Shown: positions 15,638 to 24,607 of the stretch, one piece after another
Position numbering within the stretch: the stretch's first letter is position 1
Layout: each line of letters opens with the position of its first letter
NCBI GenBank assembly: GCA_900471515.1
Contig: UCFC01000044.1
Span: 1 to 63,852, forward strand
Source of the DNA: Hyphomicrobiales bacterium
GTDB taxonomy: Bacteria > Pseudomonadota > Alphaproteobacteria > Rhizobiales > Rhizobiaceae
DNA: 63,852 nt
Direction: 5' to 3'
Position numbers and translations under genes: made by a program
The notes under the pieces: generated by a model
What the model saw: only the letters and a program-made list of their open reading frames with translations
Database searches by the model: none
What the model was told of the DNA's origin: nothing

Positions 15638-17530
15638 ATGTTCCATCTTCTGAGAAGAGCCGCTCAGACCTGGGTTGCCAAGCTGCTCCTGCTCCTGCTC
15701 GTCGCCTCCTTCGGCATCTGGGGCGTGTCGCGCGAGCTGATAAGCGGCGGCAGCAGCACGACGGTCGTCACCGTCGGCGACCAGCATGTGGACGTCAATG
15801 AATTCCGCCTCGCCTACCAGCGCCAGGTTGCCCAGATCGGCCAGCAGTTCGGCACGCGCCTGACGCCGGAACAGGCCCGTGCCTGGGGCGTTGAACGGCA
15901 GGTGCTCGCCCAGCTTCTGGCCGGCGCCTCGCTGGACCAGCTTGCCGACGATATGGGGCTCGGTCTTTCGGAAGACCGCCTTGCCCAGCTGATCGGTGAC
16001 GATCCGGCCTTCAAGGCCCTCAACGGCCAGTTCGACCGCTCGCTCTTCACCTCGCGCCTGCGCAATGCCGGCATCCGGGAAGACGACTATATCAAGGATC
16101 GCAGCAAGCAGGCCGTGCGCAGCCAGATCATCGAAGCCGTCGCCAACGGCTTCCAGGCGCCGGCGACGCTCGTCAACGCCCTGAAGCTCTACGGCAACGA
16201 GAGCCGCAGCGTCGATTACCTGCTGCTGACCAACGCCAATATCGAGCCGATCAAGGCGCCGGCCGACGATGTGCTCTCCAAGTGGTTCGAAGACGCCAAG
16301 CAGCGCTATCGCGCGCCGGAATACCGCAAGATCGCCTATCTCAAGCTTCAGCCCGACGATATTGCCGATCCGGCGACCGTCACCGACGACCAGATCAAGG
16401 AAGCTTTCGACAAGGCCAAGGCGGCCTATACGACGCCGGAAAGCCGCACGCTGGAACAGCTCACCTTCGCCAGCAAGGATCTCGCCAATGCGGCTGAAAC
16501 CGCGCTGAAGACCGGCACGAGCTTCGACCAGCTCGTCACCGACCAGGGCAAGACCGCAGGCGACGTGCTGCTCGGCGAATTCACCAAGGACAAGGTTCCG
16601 GACCAGGCCGTGGCCGACGCCGCCTTCGCCGTGAAGACGGACGGCGGCACCACGGCTGTCGTCGACGGTACCTTCGGCCCGGTCATCCTGCGCGTGACCA
16701 ACATCAAGCCGGAAACGACCAAGAGCTTCGACGAGGTGAAGGAAGAGCTCCGCAGGCAGCTTTCGCTCGCCAATGCCTCGCAGGAAGTCATCAACGTGCA
16801 TGACCGGATCGAGGACATGCGCGCCGGCGGCACCTCCCTTGAAGAAATCGCCAGCCAGCTCAAGCTGAAGGCCGTCGTCATCGACGCCGTCGACATGACG
16901 GGCGCCGACAAGGACGGCAACCCGGTCAAGGATATCCCGGCCCAGCAGCAGCTTCTGCCGGAGGCATTCAAGACCGATGTCGGCGCCGATGCCACGGCCA
17001 TCGCCGTCGGCAATGACGGTTATGTCTGGTTCGACGTGCGCGACGTCATGCCGGAGCGTGAACGTCCGCTTGCCGAGGTGCGTGACAAGGCGGTTCAGGA
17101 CTGGACGGCCGAGCAGCAGAAGGCCGAGCTTGCCAAGAAGGCGGACGAGCTGAAGGCCGAGGCGCAGAAGGGCACCTCGCTTGCCGATATCGCCGCGCCG
17201 CTTGGCATCGCCGTCGAAACCAAGAGCGGCTTTACCCGCTCGACCGACGATCCCGTTCTCGGTCGCGCCGGTATCAACGCCGCCTTCTCCGGCCCCGTCG
17301 ACACGGTCGCGGCGGCTGTCGGCGCCGATCCGAGCACGCAGATCCTGCTCAAGGTGACAGAGGTCAACGCCGAGCCGACGACCGATGCCTTGAACAACCG
17401 CGACCAGCAGATCGCGACCATTGCAAATCAGGCCGGTGATGACATTCTGGATCAGATGGTCAACCTGTTGCAGAGCCAGTATGGCGTAACGGTGAACCAG
17501 AACCTCGCCGAACAGGCGACCGTCCGCTAG
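15638..17530 (+). CDS. ppiD: Peptidyl-prolyl isomerase, PpiD/SurA-type
   Basis: The 630-aa protein has one N-terminal transmembrane span (LLLLLLVASFGIWGVS), then a SurA_N-type chaperone region (residues ~35-240) and a parvulin-like PPIC region (~245-375). A second related segment completes the C-terminus. This matches the inner-membrane-anchored periplasmic folding factor PpiD of alphaproteobacteria, which assists outer-membrane protein folding. The ATG at 15638 places the span at residue ~15. It is the first gene of a five-gene run with trpD only 13 bp downstream. Confidence 0.9.
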   Translation: MFHLLRRAAQTWVAKLLLLLLVASFGIWGVSRELISGGSSTTVVTVGDQHVDVNEFRLAYQRQVAQIGQQFGTRLTPEQARAWGVERQVLAQLLAGASLDQLADDMGLGLSEDRLAQLIGDDPAFKALNGQFDRSLFTSRLRNAGIREDDYIKDRSKQAVRSQIIEAVANGFQAPATLVNALKLYGNESRSVDYLLLTNANIEPIKAPADDVLSKWFEDAKQRYRAPEYRKIAYLKLQPDDIADPATVTDDQIKEAFDKAKAAYTTPESRTLEQLTFASKDLANAAETALKTGTSFDQLVTDQGKTAGDVLLGEFTKDKVPDQAVADAAFAVKTDGGTTAVVDGTFGPVILRVTNIKPETTKSFDEVKEELRRQLSLANASQEVINVHDRIEDMRAGGTSLEEIASQLKLKAVVIDAVDMTGADKDGNPVKDIPAQQQLLPEAFKTDVGADATAIAVGNDGYVWFDVRDVMPERERPLAEVRDKAVQDWTAEQQKAELAKKADELKAEAQKGTSLADIAAPLGIAVETKSGFTRSTDDPVLGRAGINAAFSGPVDTVAAAVGADPSTQILLKVTEVNAEPTTDALNNRDQQIATIANQAGDDILDQMVNLLQSQYGVTVNQNLAEQATVR

Positions 17531-17543
17531 GGGGAAGCGACGC

Positions 17544-18560
17544 ATGACCGATCTGAAGCCGCTTCTGGCCAAGGCAGCAAGCCGCGAGCCCCTGACCCGT
17601 GACGAGGCCCGCCAGGCCTTCGATATCCTGATGTCCGGCCAGGCAACGCCTTCGCAGATCGGCGGCTTCCTGATGGCCCTGCGCGTCCGCGGCGAGACGG
17701 TCGACGAGATCGTCGGCGCCGTTACCACGATGCGCTCCAAGATGCTGCGGGTTGTGGCGCCCGCCGACGCGATCGATATCGTCGGCACCGGCGGCGATGC
17801 CAGCGGCACCTACAACATCTCGACGCTGGCGGCGCTGATCGTCGCCGGCACGGGTGTTCCGGTTGCCAAGCATGGCAACCGGGCGCTGAGTTCGAAATCC
17901 GGCGCCGCCGACAGCCTTGCCGCACTTGGCGTCAACCTCGAAGTCACCCCGGACATGATCTCGCGCTGCATTGCGGAGGCCGGCGTCGGCTTCATGTTCG
18001 CGCAGCAGCATCATTCGGCCATGCGCCATGTCGGCCCGACGCGTGTCGAGCTCGGCACGCGCACGATCTTCAACCTGCTTGGCCCGCTCTCCAATCCGGC
18101 CGGCGTCAAGCGCCAGCTTCTCGGCGTCTTCGCCCCCCAATGGGTCGTGCCGCTTGCCGAGGTCATGCGCGATCTCGGCTCCGAAAGCGTGTGGGTCGTG
18201 CATGGCGACGGTCTCGACGAGATCACCACGACCGGCAAGACCAGCGTCGCAGCGCTCGAGAACGGCCAGATCCGCACTTTCGAACTGTCCCCGGCCGATT
18301 TCGGCGTCGCACCCTGCGTGCTCGCCGACATCAAGGGCGGCGACGGCGTCGTCAATGCGGCCGCGCTCCGCGACGTGCTTGCCGGCGCCAGGAACGCCTA
18401 CCGCGATATCGCGCTCGCAAATGCCGCCGCCTCGCTCGTCATTGCCGGCAAGGCCGAGACGATCCGTGACGGCATGAAGCTCGCAACGCAATCGCTGGAC
18501 AGCGGCGCGACGGCCGCCGCACTCGACAAACTCGTCGCCGTTTCCAACGATATCGACTAG
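17544..18560 (+). CDS. trpD: Anthranilate phosphoribosyltransferase
   Basis: The 338-aa enzyme transfers phosphoribosyl from PRPP to anthranilate, the second committed step of tryptophan synthesis. Diagnostic motifs are visible: GTGGDASGTYNIST (PRPP binding), KHGNRALSSKSGAADSL (anthranilate and PRPP site) and FNLLGPLSNPAG. Full family length. The ribosome binding site GGGGAAG precedes the ATG. It lies between ppiD and trpC in the order usual for rhizobia, with 9 bp to trpC, so it is cotranscribed. Confidence 0.97.
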   Translation: MTDLKPLLAKAASREPLTRDEARQAFDILMSGQATPSQIGGFLMALRVRGETVDEIVGAVTTMRSKMLRVVAPADAIDIVGTGGDASGTYNISTLAALIVAGTGVPVAKHGNRALSSKSGAADSLAALGVNLEVTPDMISRCIAEAGVGFMFAQQHHSAMRHVGPTRVELGTRTIFNLLGPLSNPAGVKRQLLGVFAPQWVVPLAEVMRDLGSESVWVVHGDGLDEITTTGKTSVAALENGQIRTFELSPADFGVAPCVLADIKGGDGVVNAAALRDVLAGARNAYRDIALANAAASLVIAGKAETIRDGMKLATQSLDSGATAAALDKLVAVSNDID

Positions 18561-18569
18561 GATCGTCTC

Positions 18570-19382
18570 ATGACCGATATCCTGAAGAAGATCGAAGCCT
18601 ACAAGCGTGAGGAAATCGCTGCCGCCAAGGCAAGGACCTCGCTTGCGGATCTGAAGGCCATGCAGGCCGGCCAGTCGGCGCCGCGCGGCTTCCGCAAGGC
18701 GCTCGTCGCCAAACGCGACGCCGGCGAGATCGGCCTGATCGCCGAGATCAAGAAGGCAAGCCCCTCCAAGGGCCTGATCCGTCCGGATTTCGATCCGCCT
18801 GTTCTCGCCAGGGCATACGAGGCCGGTGGTGCGGCCGGCCTTTCGGTGCTGACCGATACGCCGAGCTTCCAGGGTGCGCCGGAATTCCTGACGGCAGCCC
18901 GTGCCGCCTGCGCCCTGCCCGCTCTGCGCAAGGATTTCATGTTCGAGACCTATCAGGTCCACGAGGCCCGCGCCTGGGGCGCCGACTGCATCCTGCTCAT
19001 CATGGCCTCGCTGAACGACGACGATGCCGAACGTCTGCAGGACGAAGCTTTCTCGCTCGGCATGGACGTGCTGGTGGAAGTTCACGACGCGCCGGAAATG
19101 GAGCGGGCACTCAAGCTTTCCTCGCCGCTCGTCGGCATCAACAACCGCAACCTGCGCACTTTCGAGGTCAGCCTGACGGTCAGCGAGACGCTGGCGGCCA
19201 TGGTTCCGGCAGACAGGCTGCTGGTCGGCGAAAGCGGCATCTTCACCAACGGGGATTGCAAGCGCCTGCAGGCCGCCGGCATCAACACCTTCCTCGTCGG
19301 CGAAAGCCTGATGCGCAAGGACGACGTGGCGGCTGCCACCCGCGCGCTGCTCTTTGGCGAAGCCGCCATTGCGGCCGAATGA
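18570..19382 (+). CDS. trpC: Indole-3-glycerol phosphate synthase
   Basis: The 270-aa TIM-barrel enzyme closes the ring of carboxyphenylamino-deoxyribulose phosphate to indole-3-glycerol phosphate. Visible motifs: IAEIKKASPSKGLI with the catalytic Lys, ALRKDFM, LIMASLNDDD, INNRNLRTFEV and VGESGIF for phosphate binding. It is monofunctional, with no TrpF fusion. Its stop is one base before the moaC start, so tryptophan and molybdopterin genes share a transcript. Confidence 0.97.
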   Translation: MTDILKKIEAYKREEIAAAKARTSLADLKAMQAGQSAPRGFRKALVAKRDAGEIGLIAEIKKASPSKGLIRPDFDPPVLARAYEAGGAAGLSVLTDTPSFQGAPEFLTAARAACALPALRKDFMFETYQVHEARAWGADCILLIMASLNDDDAERLQDEAFSLGMDVLVEVHDAPEMERALKLSSPLVGINNRNLRTFEVSLTVSETLAAMVPADRLLVGESGIFTNGDCKRLQAAGINTFLVGESLMRKDDVAAATRALLFGEAAIAAE

Positions 19383-19383
19383 C

Positions 19384-19881
19384 ATGAGCGGCGAAAAGCC
19401 CGTCCTTACCCATATCGATGCCGCCGGCGAGGCGCATATGGTCGATGTCTCCGACAAGGCCGAGACCGTGCGCATCGCCACCGCCGAGGGCCATGTGAAG
19501 ATGGCGCCGGAAACGTTGGCACTGATCCGCGAAGGCAATGCGAAAAAGGGCGATGTCATCGGCACCGCCCGCCTTGCCGGCATCATGGCCGCCAAGCGCA
19601 CCGCCGATCTCATTCCGCTCTGCCATCCGCTGATGCTGACGAAGGTCACGGTGGAGATCGGGGAAGACGCCGCCCTGCCCGGCCTGCGCGTCACCGCGAC
19701 CGCCAAGCTCACCGGCAAGACCGGTGTGGAAATGGAAGCGCTGACCGCCGTCTCCGTCGCGTGCCTGACGATCTACGACATGGCCAAGGCCGCCGACAAG
19801 GCAATGGAGATCGGCGGTGTCCGCCTGCTCGAAAAATCCGGCGGCAAGTCGGGCGATTTTCGCCATCCGGAGGCAAGATGA
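19384..19881 (+). CDS. moaC: Cyclic pyranopterin monophosphate synthase
   Basis: The 165-aa enzyme acts with MoaA to make cyclic pyranopterin monophosphate for molybdenum cofactor. The family signature is complete: MVDVSDKAETVRIA, GIMAAKRTADLIPLCHPL and KTGVEMEALTAVSVACLTI, with the catalytic Asp/Lys region near the end (DMAKAADKAMEIGG). The ATG at 19384 is one base after the trpC stop. A longer in-frame start lies inside trpC and would add residues absent from the family. Its last codon overlaps moeA (ATGA). Confidence 0.96.
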   Translation: MSGEKPVLTHIDAAGEAHMVDVSDKAETVRIATAEGHVKMAPETLALIREGNAKKGDVIGTARLAGIMAAKRTADLIPLCHPLMLTKVTVEIGEDAALPGLRVTATAKLTGKTGVEMEALTAVSVACLTIYDMAKAADKAMEIGGVRLLEKSGGKSGDFRHPEAR

Positions 19882-21101
19882 ACCTTCTACCGGTCGCCGA
19901 GGCTCTGAGCCGGCTGCTCTCCAGCGCAAGGCCCGTCACCAAGTCGGAAAGGCTGCCGCTGGCAGCCGCCGAAGGCCGCGTCCTGGCCGCCGATCTGACG
20001 GCCGGCCTCACGCAGCCGCCCTTCGACGCATCGGCCATGGACGGCTATGCCCTGCGCCGTGAAGACGCGCCGGAGCCGGGCGCCGTGCTCAAGGTCATCG
20101 GCACCTCGTCTGCCGGCCACGGTTTTGCCGGAAGCGTCGGCCAGGGCGAGGCTGTGCGCATCTTCACCGGCGCGTCCGTTCCGTCAGGCGCCGACAGCGT
20201 CCTGCTGCAGGAAGACGCGGAAAAGATCGAAGGCGGTATCAGGACGAATTTCCCGGTGCGGCAGAGCCAGCATGTGCGCCCGCGCGGCCAGGATTTCACC
20301 GAGGGCGAAGTCGTGCTGCCGGCCGGCACCGTGCTCGATTTCTCGCGGCTGACGGTGGCTGCCGGCATGAACCGGCCCGAGGTCGAGGTGCTGGCCCGCC
20401 CGCGGATTGCCATCCTCGCGACAGGCGACGAACTGCTGGCGCCGGGAAGCACGCCCGGCCCGTCGCAGATCATCGCCTCCAATACGTTCGGCGTTGCGGC
20501 CCTTGCTCGCAGGGCCGGCGCCGATGTGCTCGATCTCGGCATCGTGCCCGATGACAAGGCGCAGATATCGGCGGCAATCGACAGGGCGCGCAGCGCGAGC
20601 GTCGATGTGATCGTCACGCTGGGCGGCGCCTCGGTCGGCGACCATGATCTGGTGCAGGCGACGCTGATCGAGGCAGGCATGCAACTCGATTTCTGGCGCA
20701 TCGCCATGCGCCCCGGCAAACCGCTGATGGTCGGCAGCTTCGGCAAGACACATGTGCTCGGCCTGCCCGGCAATCCCGTCTCCAGCCTCGTCTGTTCGCT
20801 GCTCTTCCTCGAGCCGCTGATCCGCAAGCTTGCCTCGCTGCCGCCGGTCCGGCGCGAGGTCATGGCGGAAGCCGGCGTCGCATTGCGCGCCAACGACCAC
20901 AGGCAGGATTACGTGCGCGCCAGGCTTTCGAAATCGGCGACCGGCGGCTGGCTGGCCGAACCCTTCGACAAGCAGGATTCGTCGATGATGAAGACGTTCG
21001 CCTATTCGGACTGCCTCATCATCCGTCCGCCGCATGCGCCGGAACTGCCGGCGGGGGCCGCCTGCCCGGTCATGCTTCTGCGGCCAGATCTGCTCGCCTG
21101 A
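19878..21101 (+). CDS. moeA: Molybdopterin molybdotransferase
   Basis: The 407-aa protein inserts molybdate into adenylated molybdopterin. Motifs in order: MDGYALR, GASVPSGADSVLLQED, RPRIAILATGDELLAPG, the MPT-binding LGGASVGDHDLVQ, and RPGKPLMVG followed by GLPGNPVSS. The ATG overlaps the moaC stop in ATGA and sets the start. In many rhizobia lexA follows moeA; here a convergent MFS transporter gene follows instead and overlaps the moeA 3' end by 32 nt. Confidence 0.96.
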   Translation: MNLLPVAEALSRLLSSARPVTKSERLPLAAAEGRVLAADLTAGLTQPPFDASAMDGYALRREDAPEPGAVLKVIGTSSAGHGFAGSVGQGEAVRIFTGASVPSGADSVLLQEDAEKIEGGIRTNFPVRQSQHVRPRGQDFTEGEVVLPAGTVLDFSRLTVAAGMNRPEVEVLARPRIAILATGDELLAPGSTPGPSQIIASNTFGVAALARRAGADVLDLGIVPDDKAQISAAIDRARSASVDVIVTLGGASVGDHDLVQATLIEAGMQLDFWRIAMRPGKPLMVGSFGKTHVLGLPGNPVSSLVCSLLFLEPLIRKLASLPPVRREVMAEAGVALRANDHRQDYVRARLSKSATGGWLAEPFDKQDSSMMKTFAYSDCLIIRPPHAPELPAGAACPVMLLRPDLLA

Positions 21102-22311
21102 CCTTTCCTGACGTGACGGCAATCCAGAAGCAGATCTGCGCCAGCACGCTCGCGCCGAGAATGACGGTCGCTGCCGCAAGGCCCGGATCGCCGCCGATGC
21201 CCGAGAGCGCGCTGCAGACGGCTCCAACCGCCATCTGCGTCGATCCGTAAAGACCGGAAGCCGAACCCGTGACCTTCGGATTGACGCTGACGGCCAGCGT
21301 CAGCGCGTTTGGCGAGGCAACGCCGGCGCCGATCGTATAGACCATGATCGAGCTCATCATCGGCAGCAGCGTCAAATGGTCCGTGACCGCCAAGCCGAAA
21401 AAGACCAGTGCGGCGCCGATGCTGACGAGATTGGAAATCACCATCAGCCGCTTCATCGCAAACCGGCCGATCAGCCGCGTGGCGATCATGCTGCCGATCC
21501 AGTAGCCGAAGATCAGCAGCGCCAGACAGAGACCGACTTCGGTTGCGGGGCGGCCGAGTTCGTTGATGACGATGAAGGGCGCGGATGCCGTAAACGCATA
21601 CATGGACGTCGTCGCACAGCCGCCGCCGATGGCGTAACCGACAAAGGAGCGCGAGGCGAGCAGGCCGAGATAATCGCGGCTGAGCGACGTCACCGAAGCC
21701 TCGGCGTTGCGCGTGCCGGTCTCCGGCACCTTGCGCCATGTCAGCAGCAGGTTGACGATGCCGAGCGCGCAGAGCGCCACGAAGATCGAACGCCATCCGA
21801 GGGTGGCCGCAAGCGCCCCGCCGGCGATCGGTGCAAGGCCCGGCCCGACCGTGACCATGAGGTTCATGATCGCAAGCCGCTTGGCCGTTTCGTCGGGGCT
21901 CGACGTGTCGCGCACGATGGCCCGCGCAATGACCAGGCCGGCGCAGCCGCCGAAAGCCTGAAAGAGCCTTGCCGCGATCAGGGCTTGCACGCCGGGCGAA
22001 ACCAGCGCCGCAACGCCTGCCATCGTATAGAGCACGAGCCCGCTCATCAGCACCGGCCGGCGGCCGTAGCGGTCCGATAGCGGGCCGTAGACGAGCTGGC
22101 CCACCGCAAGGCCGAAGATATAGAGGCTGACGGTCAGCTGCATCTCGCCGATCGAAGCGCCGAGATCGGCTGCCGCCGCAGGCAGGGCCGGCACGAAAAT
22201 ATGCATGGCGAGCGTGCCGCTGAAGGTGATGAGCCCGAGCAGCCAGATCGGTATGTGAAGCTTTGCGCCAGGCGGCCGGGCTTCAATCATCGGGCCGGGA
22301 TGCGAATTCAC
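21070..22311 (-). CDS. Bcr/CflA family drug-resistance MFS transporter
   Basis: The 413-aa protein is a 12-span major facilitator of the Bcr/CflA (DHA1) type, with the family's MHIFVPALPAAAADLG in span 1 and GPLSDRYGRRPVLMSGL in the 2-3 loop. The GTG start at 22311 is preferred over an ATG seven codons later. AGGAG lies 8 nt before it and it overlaps the marR stop as GTGA, so the two are translationally coupled. Proton-driven efflux of small toxic compounds is the likely role; the substrate is unknown. Its 3' end overlaps moeA convergently by 32 nt. Confidence 0.9.
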   Translation of the reverse strand: MNSHPGPMIEARPPGAKLHIPIWLLGLITFSGTLAMHIFVPALPAAAADLGASIGEMQLTVSLYIFGLAVGQLVYGPLSDRYGRRPVLMSGLVLYTMAGVAALVSPGVQALIAARLFQAFGGCAGLVIARAIVRDTSSPDETAKRLAIMNLMVTVGPGLAPIAGGALAATLGWRSIFVALCALGIVNLLLTWRKVPETGTRNAEASVTSLSRDYLGLLASRSFVGYAIGGGCATTSMYAFTASAPFIVINELGRPATEVGLCLALLIFGYWIGSMIATRLIGRFAMKRLMVISNLVSIGAALVFFGLAVTDHLTLLPMMSSIMVYTIGAGVASPNALTLAVSVNPKVTGSASGLYGSTQMAVGAVCSALSGIGGDPGLAAATVILGASVLAQICFWIAVTSGKVRRADLAAEA

Positions 22312-22760
22312 TGTTCTGGCTCCTCGAGTTGTCGGGCAAGCACGTCGCTGATGTGGCCGAGCACGCGCCATGTGGTTTCGATGTCTTCGCGCGGGAGAAG
22401 GGCAAGCGCTTCCTCGCGGATGCCCTGCGCCACGCGTTCGACCGCCTCCACGGTCCTGCTGCCCTCCTGCGTCAGCAGGATTTCCTTCGCGCGCCTGTCC
22501 TCGCCTTCCCGCCGCTCGACCAGCCCCGCCTTTTCCAGATTGTCGAGCAGCCGCACGACCGAGGAATTGTCGAGCGAGAGCGAGGCCGCCAGCTCCTTCT
22601 GGTGCATCGGGGTCGGCGATCGGGCGATGCGCAGCAGCGGCAGCCATGTCGCCTCCGTCAGCCCGAAAGGCTGCAGGCGCTGGTTTGCGACCCGGCGCCA
22701 GTAGCGCGCGGTCTGGGAGACGAGGCTCCCGAATGAGGTTGTGATCGTATCGTCGGTCAT
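22308..22760 (-). CDS. MarR-family transcriptional regulator
   Basis: The 150-aa protein has the MarR winged helix: HQKELAASLSLDNSSVVRLLDNLEKAGLVERREGEDRRAK is divided into helix, recognition helix and DxRxK wing, with terminal dimerisation helices. It forms an operon with the Bcr/CflA transporter (GTGA overlap). A palindrome 21 bp upstream of its start is the probable operator, so it should repress itself and the pump until a ligand binds. Confidence 0.93.
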   Translation of the reverse strand: MTDDTITTSFGSLVSQTARYWRRVANQRLQPFGLTEATWLPLLRIARSPTPMHQKELAASLSLDNSSVVRLLDNLEKAGLVERREGEDRRAKEILLTQEGSRTVEAVERVAQGIREEALALLPREDIETTWRVLGHISDVLARQLEEPEQ

Positions 22761-22781
22761 GGGAATATCGATGGGATAGCA

Positions 22782-22801
22782 ATAGATGACATATCATCTA
22801 T
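22782..22801. promoter_or_regulatory. Palindromic operator for the MarR-family regulator
   Basis: ATAGATGA-CATA-TCATCTAT has perfect 8-bp arms and a 4-bp centre, just upstream of the marR-type gene. Size and position fit a MarR dimer site. There are 51 bp between it and the methyltransferase stop. Confidence 0.7.
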
Positions 22802-22852
22802 TTTGAGGCAAGACCGAAAGCGGATGGCCCGCCTGGGGCCATCTGCGGCCTT

Positions 22853-23515
22853 TCACCTCAAGCGGAACACCGCGCTGGTGGCGGTCGGGCTGCCCCTGGC
22901 GCCGCCGAAATCGGCAACGGCATAGTCTGCGATCGGCAGCAGGGAGCCGGTCGGCAGAGGCGCCCTGCCGGGATCGCCGATGAGCACATCGAGACCGGCC
23001 GTGCGGCAGCGCCGGAGAAAAGGCAGGACCCGCTCCGCCAGCGCCTCGTCGTAGAACACGTCACCGGCCAGAATCACGTCGGCCGCGGGCGGCGCGCCGT
23101 CGACAATGTCGCCGAGCCGGACGTCGATGGAGACCCCATTGGCTGCGGCATTCAGCCGTGCTGCAGCGATCGCTTTCGCATCGATATCGACGGCGAGCAC
23201 ATGCGCTGCTGCGCATTTCATCGCCATGATGGCGACAAGGCCGGAGCCTGTTCCGAGATCGACGACACGTTTGCCGGCGACCTCTTGCGGCTGGTCCAGA
23301 AGGTAGCGTGCGAGCACCGCGCCACCTGCCCAGGGATAGGCCCAGTAAGGCGGCATCAGATCGGAGCCGTCAGCCATTGCAAGGCGATAGAGGCCGCTCT
23401 TCGGTGTGGCTGTGTGCAGCCGGATACCCGGTATCGACGGTATTTCCGCAAGCGGCAGGTTCGCCCGGATGAAGGCCGTCAGGTCGGGATGGTCATCTGC
23501 GGGAGCCGGTCTCAT
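22853..23515 (-). CDS. Class I SAM-dependent methyltransferase, ETFB-lysine methyltransferase-like
   Basis: The 220-aa protein has the Rossmann SAM-binding motif VVDLGTGSGLVAIMAMKCAA, then VLAVDID, a DVILAGDVFYDE motif IV and a PPYWAYPWAGGAVLARYLL segment. All are typical of the ETFB lysine methyltransferase/PrmA-like group. It may methylate electron transfer flavoprotein or another protein; this is by family only. The ATG at 23515 starts the conserved part. An in-frame ATG at 23569 would add 18 residues and cannot be excluded. Confidence 0.8.
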   Translation of the reverse strand: MRPAPADDHPDLTAFIRANLPLAEIPSIPGIRLHTATPKSGLYRLAMADGSDLMPPYWAYPWAGGAVLARYLLDQPQEVAGKRVVDLGTGSGLVAIMAMKCAAAHVLAVDIDAKAIAAARLNAAANGVSIDVRLGDIVDGAPPAADVILAGDVFYDEALAERVLPFLRRCRTAGLDVLIGDPGRAPLPTGSLLPIADYAVADFGGARGSPTATSAVFRLR

Positions 23516-23676
23516 CTGCCGTCGGTCGCTTCTCGTTGCTGCAGACCGATCCGGCCATGCGTGACGCATAATACCTCGCTGGACCTTTGTATAGTTATGG
23601 AAGCCCGCCTGCCGGCGTAACTTTCGCCCGCGACGCCGAAGGGCATCGCTCCCATTTTCCGAAGCAGGAGGACTCC

Positions 23677-24462
23677 ATGATGCAACCGATCACCAGACGT
23701 TCATTCTCGGCCGCTCTCGTTGCAGGGGCCGCGCTCAGCATGTTTCCGGCCGCCGGCCGGGCCGCCGGCGTAACCAGGGCGAAGAACGTGGTTCTCGTCC
23801 ATGGCGCCTATGCCGACGCATCCTGCTGGCTGGATGTCATCCCCCGCCTGCAGGCGGCCGGGCTCAATGTCATGGCCGTGCAGAACCCCCTCACCTCCTT
23901 TGCCGACGATGTCGAAGCCACAAGGCGCATCCTCGCCCTCATGGACGGGCCGACCGTGCTTGCCGGCCATTCCTATTCCGGCATGATCGTCACCGAAGCC
24001 GGTATCGATCCGAAAGTCACGGCGCTCGTCTATATCGCCGCGCGTGCGCCCGATGCCGGCGAGGATTATACGGCACTCGCCAAGCAGTACCCGACGCCGC
24101 CGGCCAGCGCCGGTCTCGTCCACAATGGCGGTTACGCCCAGTTGAATGAGGAGGCTTTCGTCAGGGATTTTGCCGGCGACCTGCCGGTCGCCCGCGCCAA
24201 GGCGCTCTATGCCGTGCAGGGCCGCATTTCCGACACGCTGTTCAATGCCAGGACGACCGTTGCCGCCTGGCGCTCCAAGCCGTCATGGTATGCCGTTTCG
24301 AAGAACGACCGCACCATCAATCCCGATCTCGAACGCTTCATGGCAAAACGCATGAACGCAACGACGGTGGAACTCGACGCCAGCCACGTTTCGCTGATTT
24401 CCCAGCCGCGCGCCGTCGCCAATCTCATCCTCGCAGCCGCCGGTCGAGGCGAGCGCAGCTGA
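23677..24462 (+). CDS. Tat-exported alpha/beta hydrolase (EstC-like)
   Basis: A 261-aa protein with a twin-arginine signal (TRRSFSAALVAGAALSMF, Ala-rich end). The alpha/beta hydrolase core follows: VVLVHGAYADASCW oxyanion loop, AGHSYSGMIV with the nucleophile Ser, and a final ELDASHVSLIS with the His. The group contains esterases and AHL- or salicylate-ester hydrolases. AGGAGG lies 6 nt before the first ATG of the ATGATG start. Monocistronic, followed by a strong hairpin. The substrate is unknown. Confidence 0.85.
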   Translation: MMQPITRRSFSAALVAGAALSMFPAAGRAAGVTRAKNVVLVHGAYADASCWLDVIPRLQAAGLNVMAVQNPLTSFADDVEATRRILALMDGPTVLAGHSYSGMIVTEAGIDPKVTALVYIAARAPDAGEDYTALAKQYPTPPASAGLVHNGGYAQLNEEAFVRDFAGDLPVARAKALYAVQGRISDTLFNARTTVAAWRSKPSWYAVSKNDRTINPDLERFMAKRMNATTVELDASHVSLISQPRAVANLILAAAGRGERS

Positions 24463-24490
24463 GATCTGCGCTGCGGTTCTGCGGCCGCGA

Positions 24491-24550
24491 CACGTGAAAA
24501 CAAAGAGCTAAAGCGCGGCACGCGAATCTGAAGGATCGTGACGCGCTTCA
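24491..24550. repeat. Rhizobial intergenic repeat remnant
   Basis: Contains CGTGAAAACAAAGAGCTAAAG and inverted arms AAGCGCG (24511-24517) with CGCGCTT (24542-24548). It has the look of the downstream half of the same family as the repeats near 29032 and 63822 (RIME-like mosaic elements). Family assignment is from memory. Confidence 0.4.
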
Positions 24551-24607
24551 GCCGGCCGCATCGCCTTACCGGTGCGGCCGGCGACCGCCTCAGCGGTCTT
24601 TCTTCTT
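24551..24607 (+). terminator. Double-hairpin terminator of the hydrolase gene
   Basis: A perfect 10-bp stem (GCCGGCCGCA with TGCGGCCGGC) is followed at once by GACCGC-CTCA-GCGGTC and TTTCTTCTT on the plus strand. The second hairpin overlaps the last codons of the convergent helicase gene. Confidence 0.65.

Noticed and set aside
15209..17809. Very long open frame antisense to ppiD
   Set aside because: It is the mirror of high-GC codon use in ppiD; its product has no family resemblance. The same holds for 3485-5020, 26554-28758, 35872-37701 and 45443-48199.
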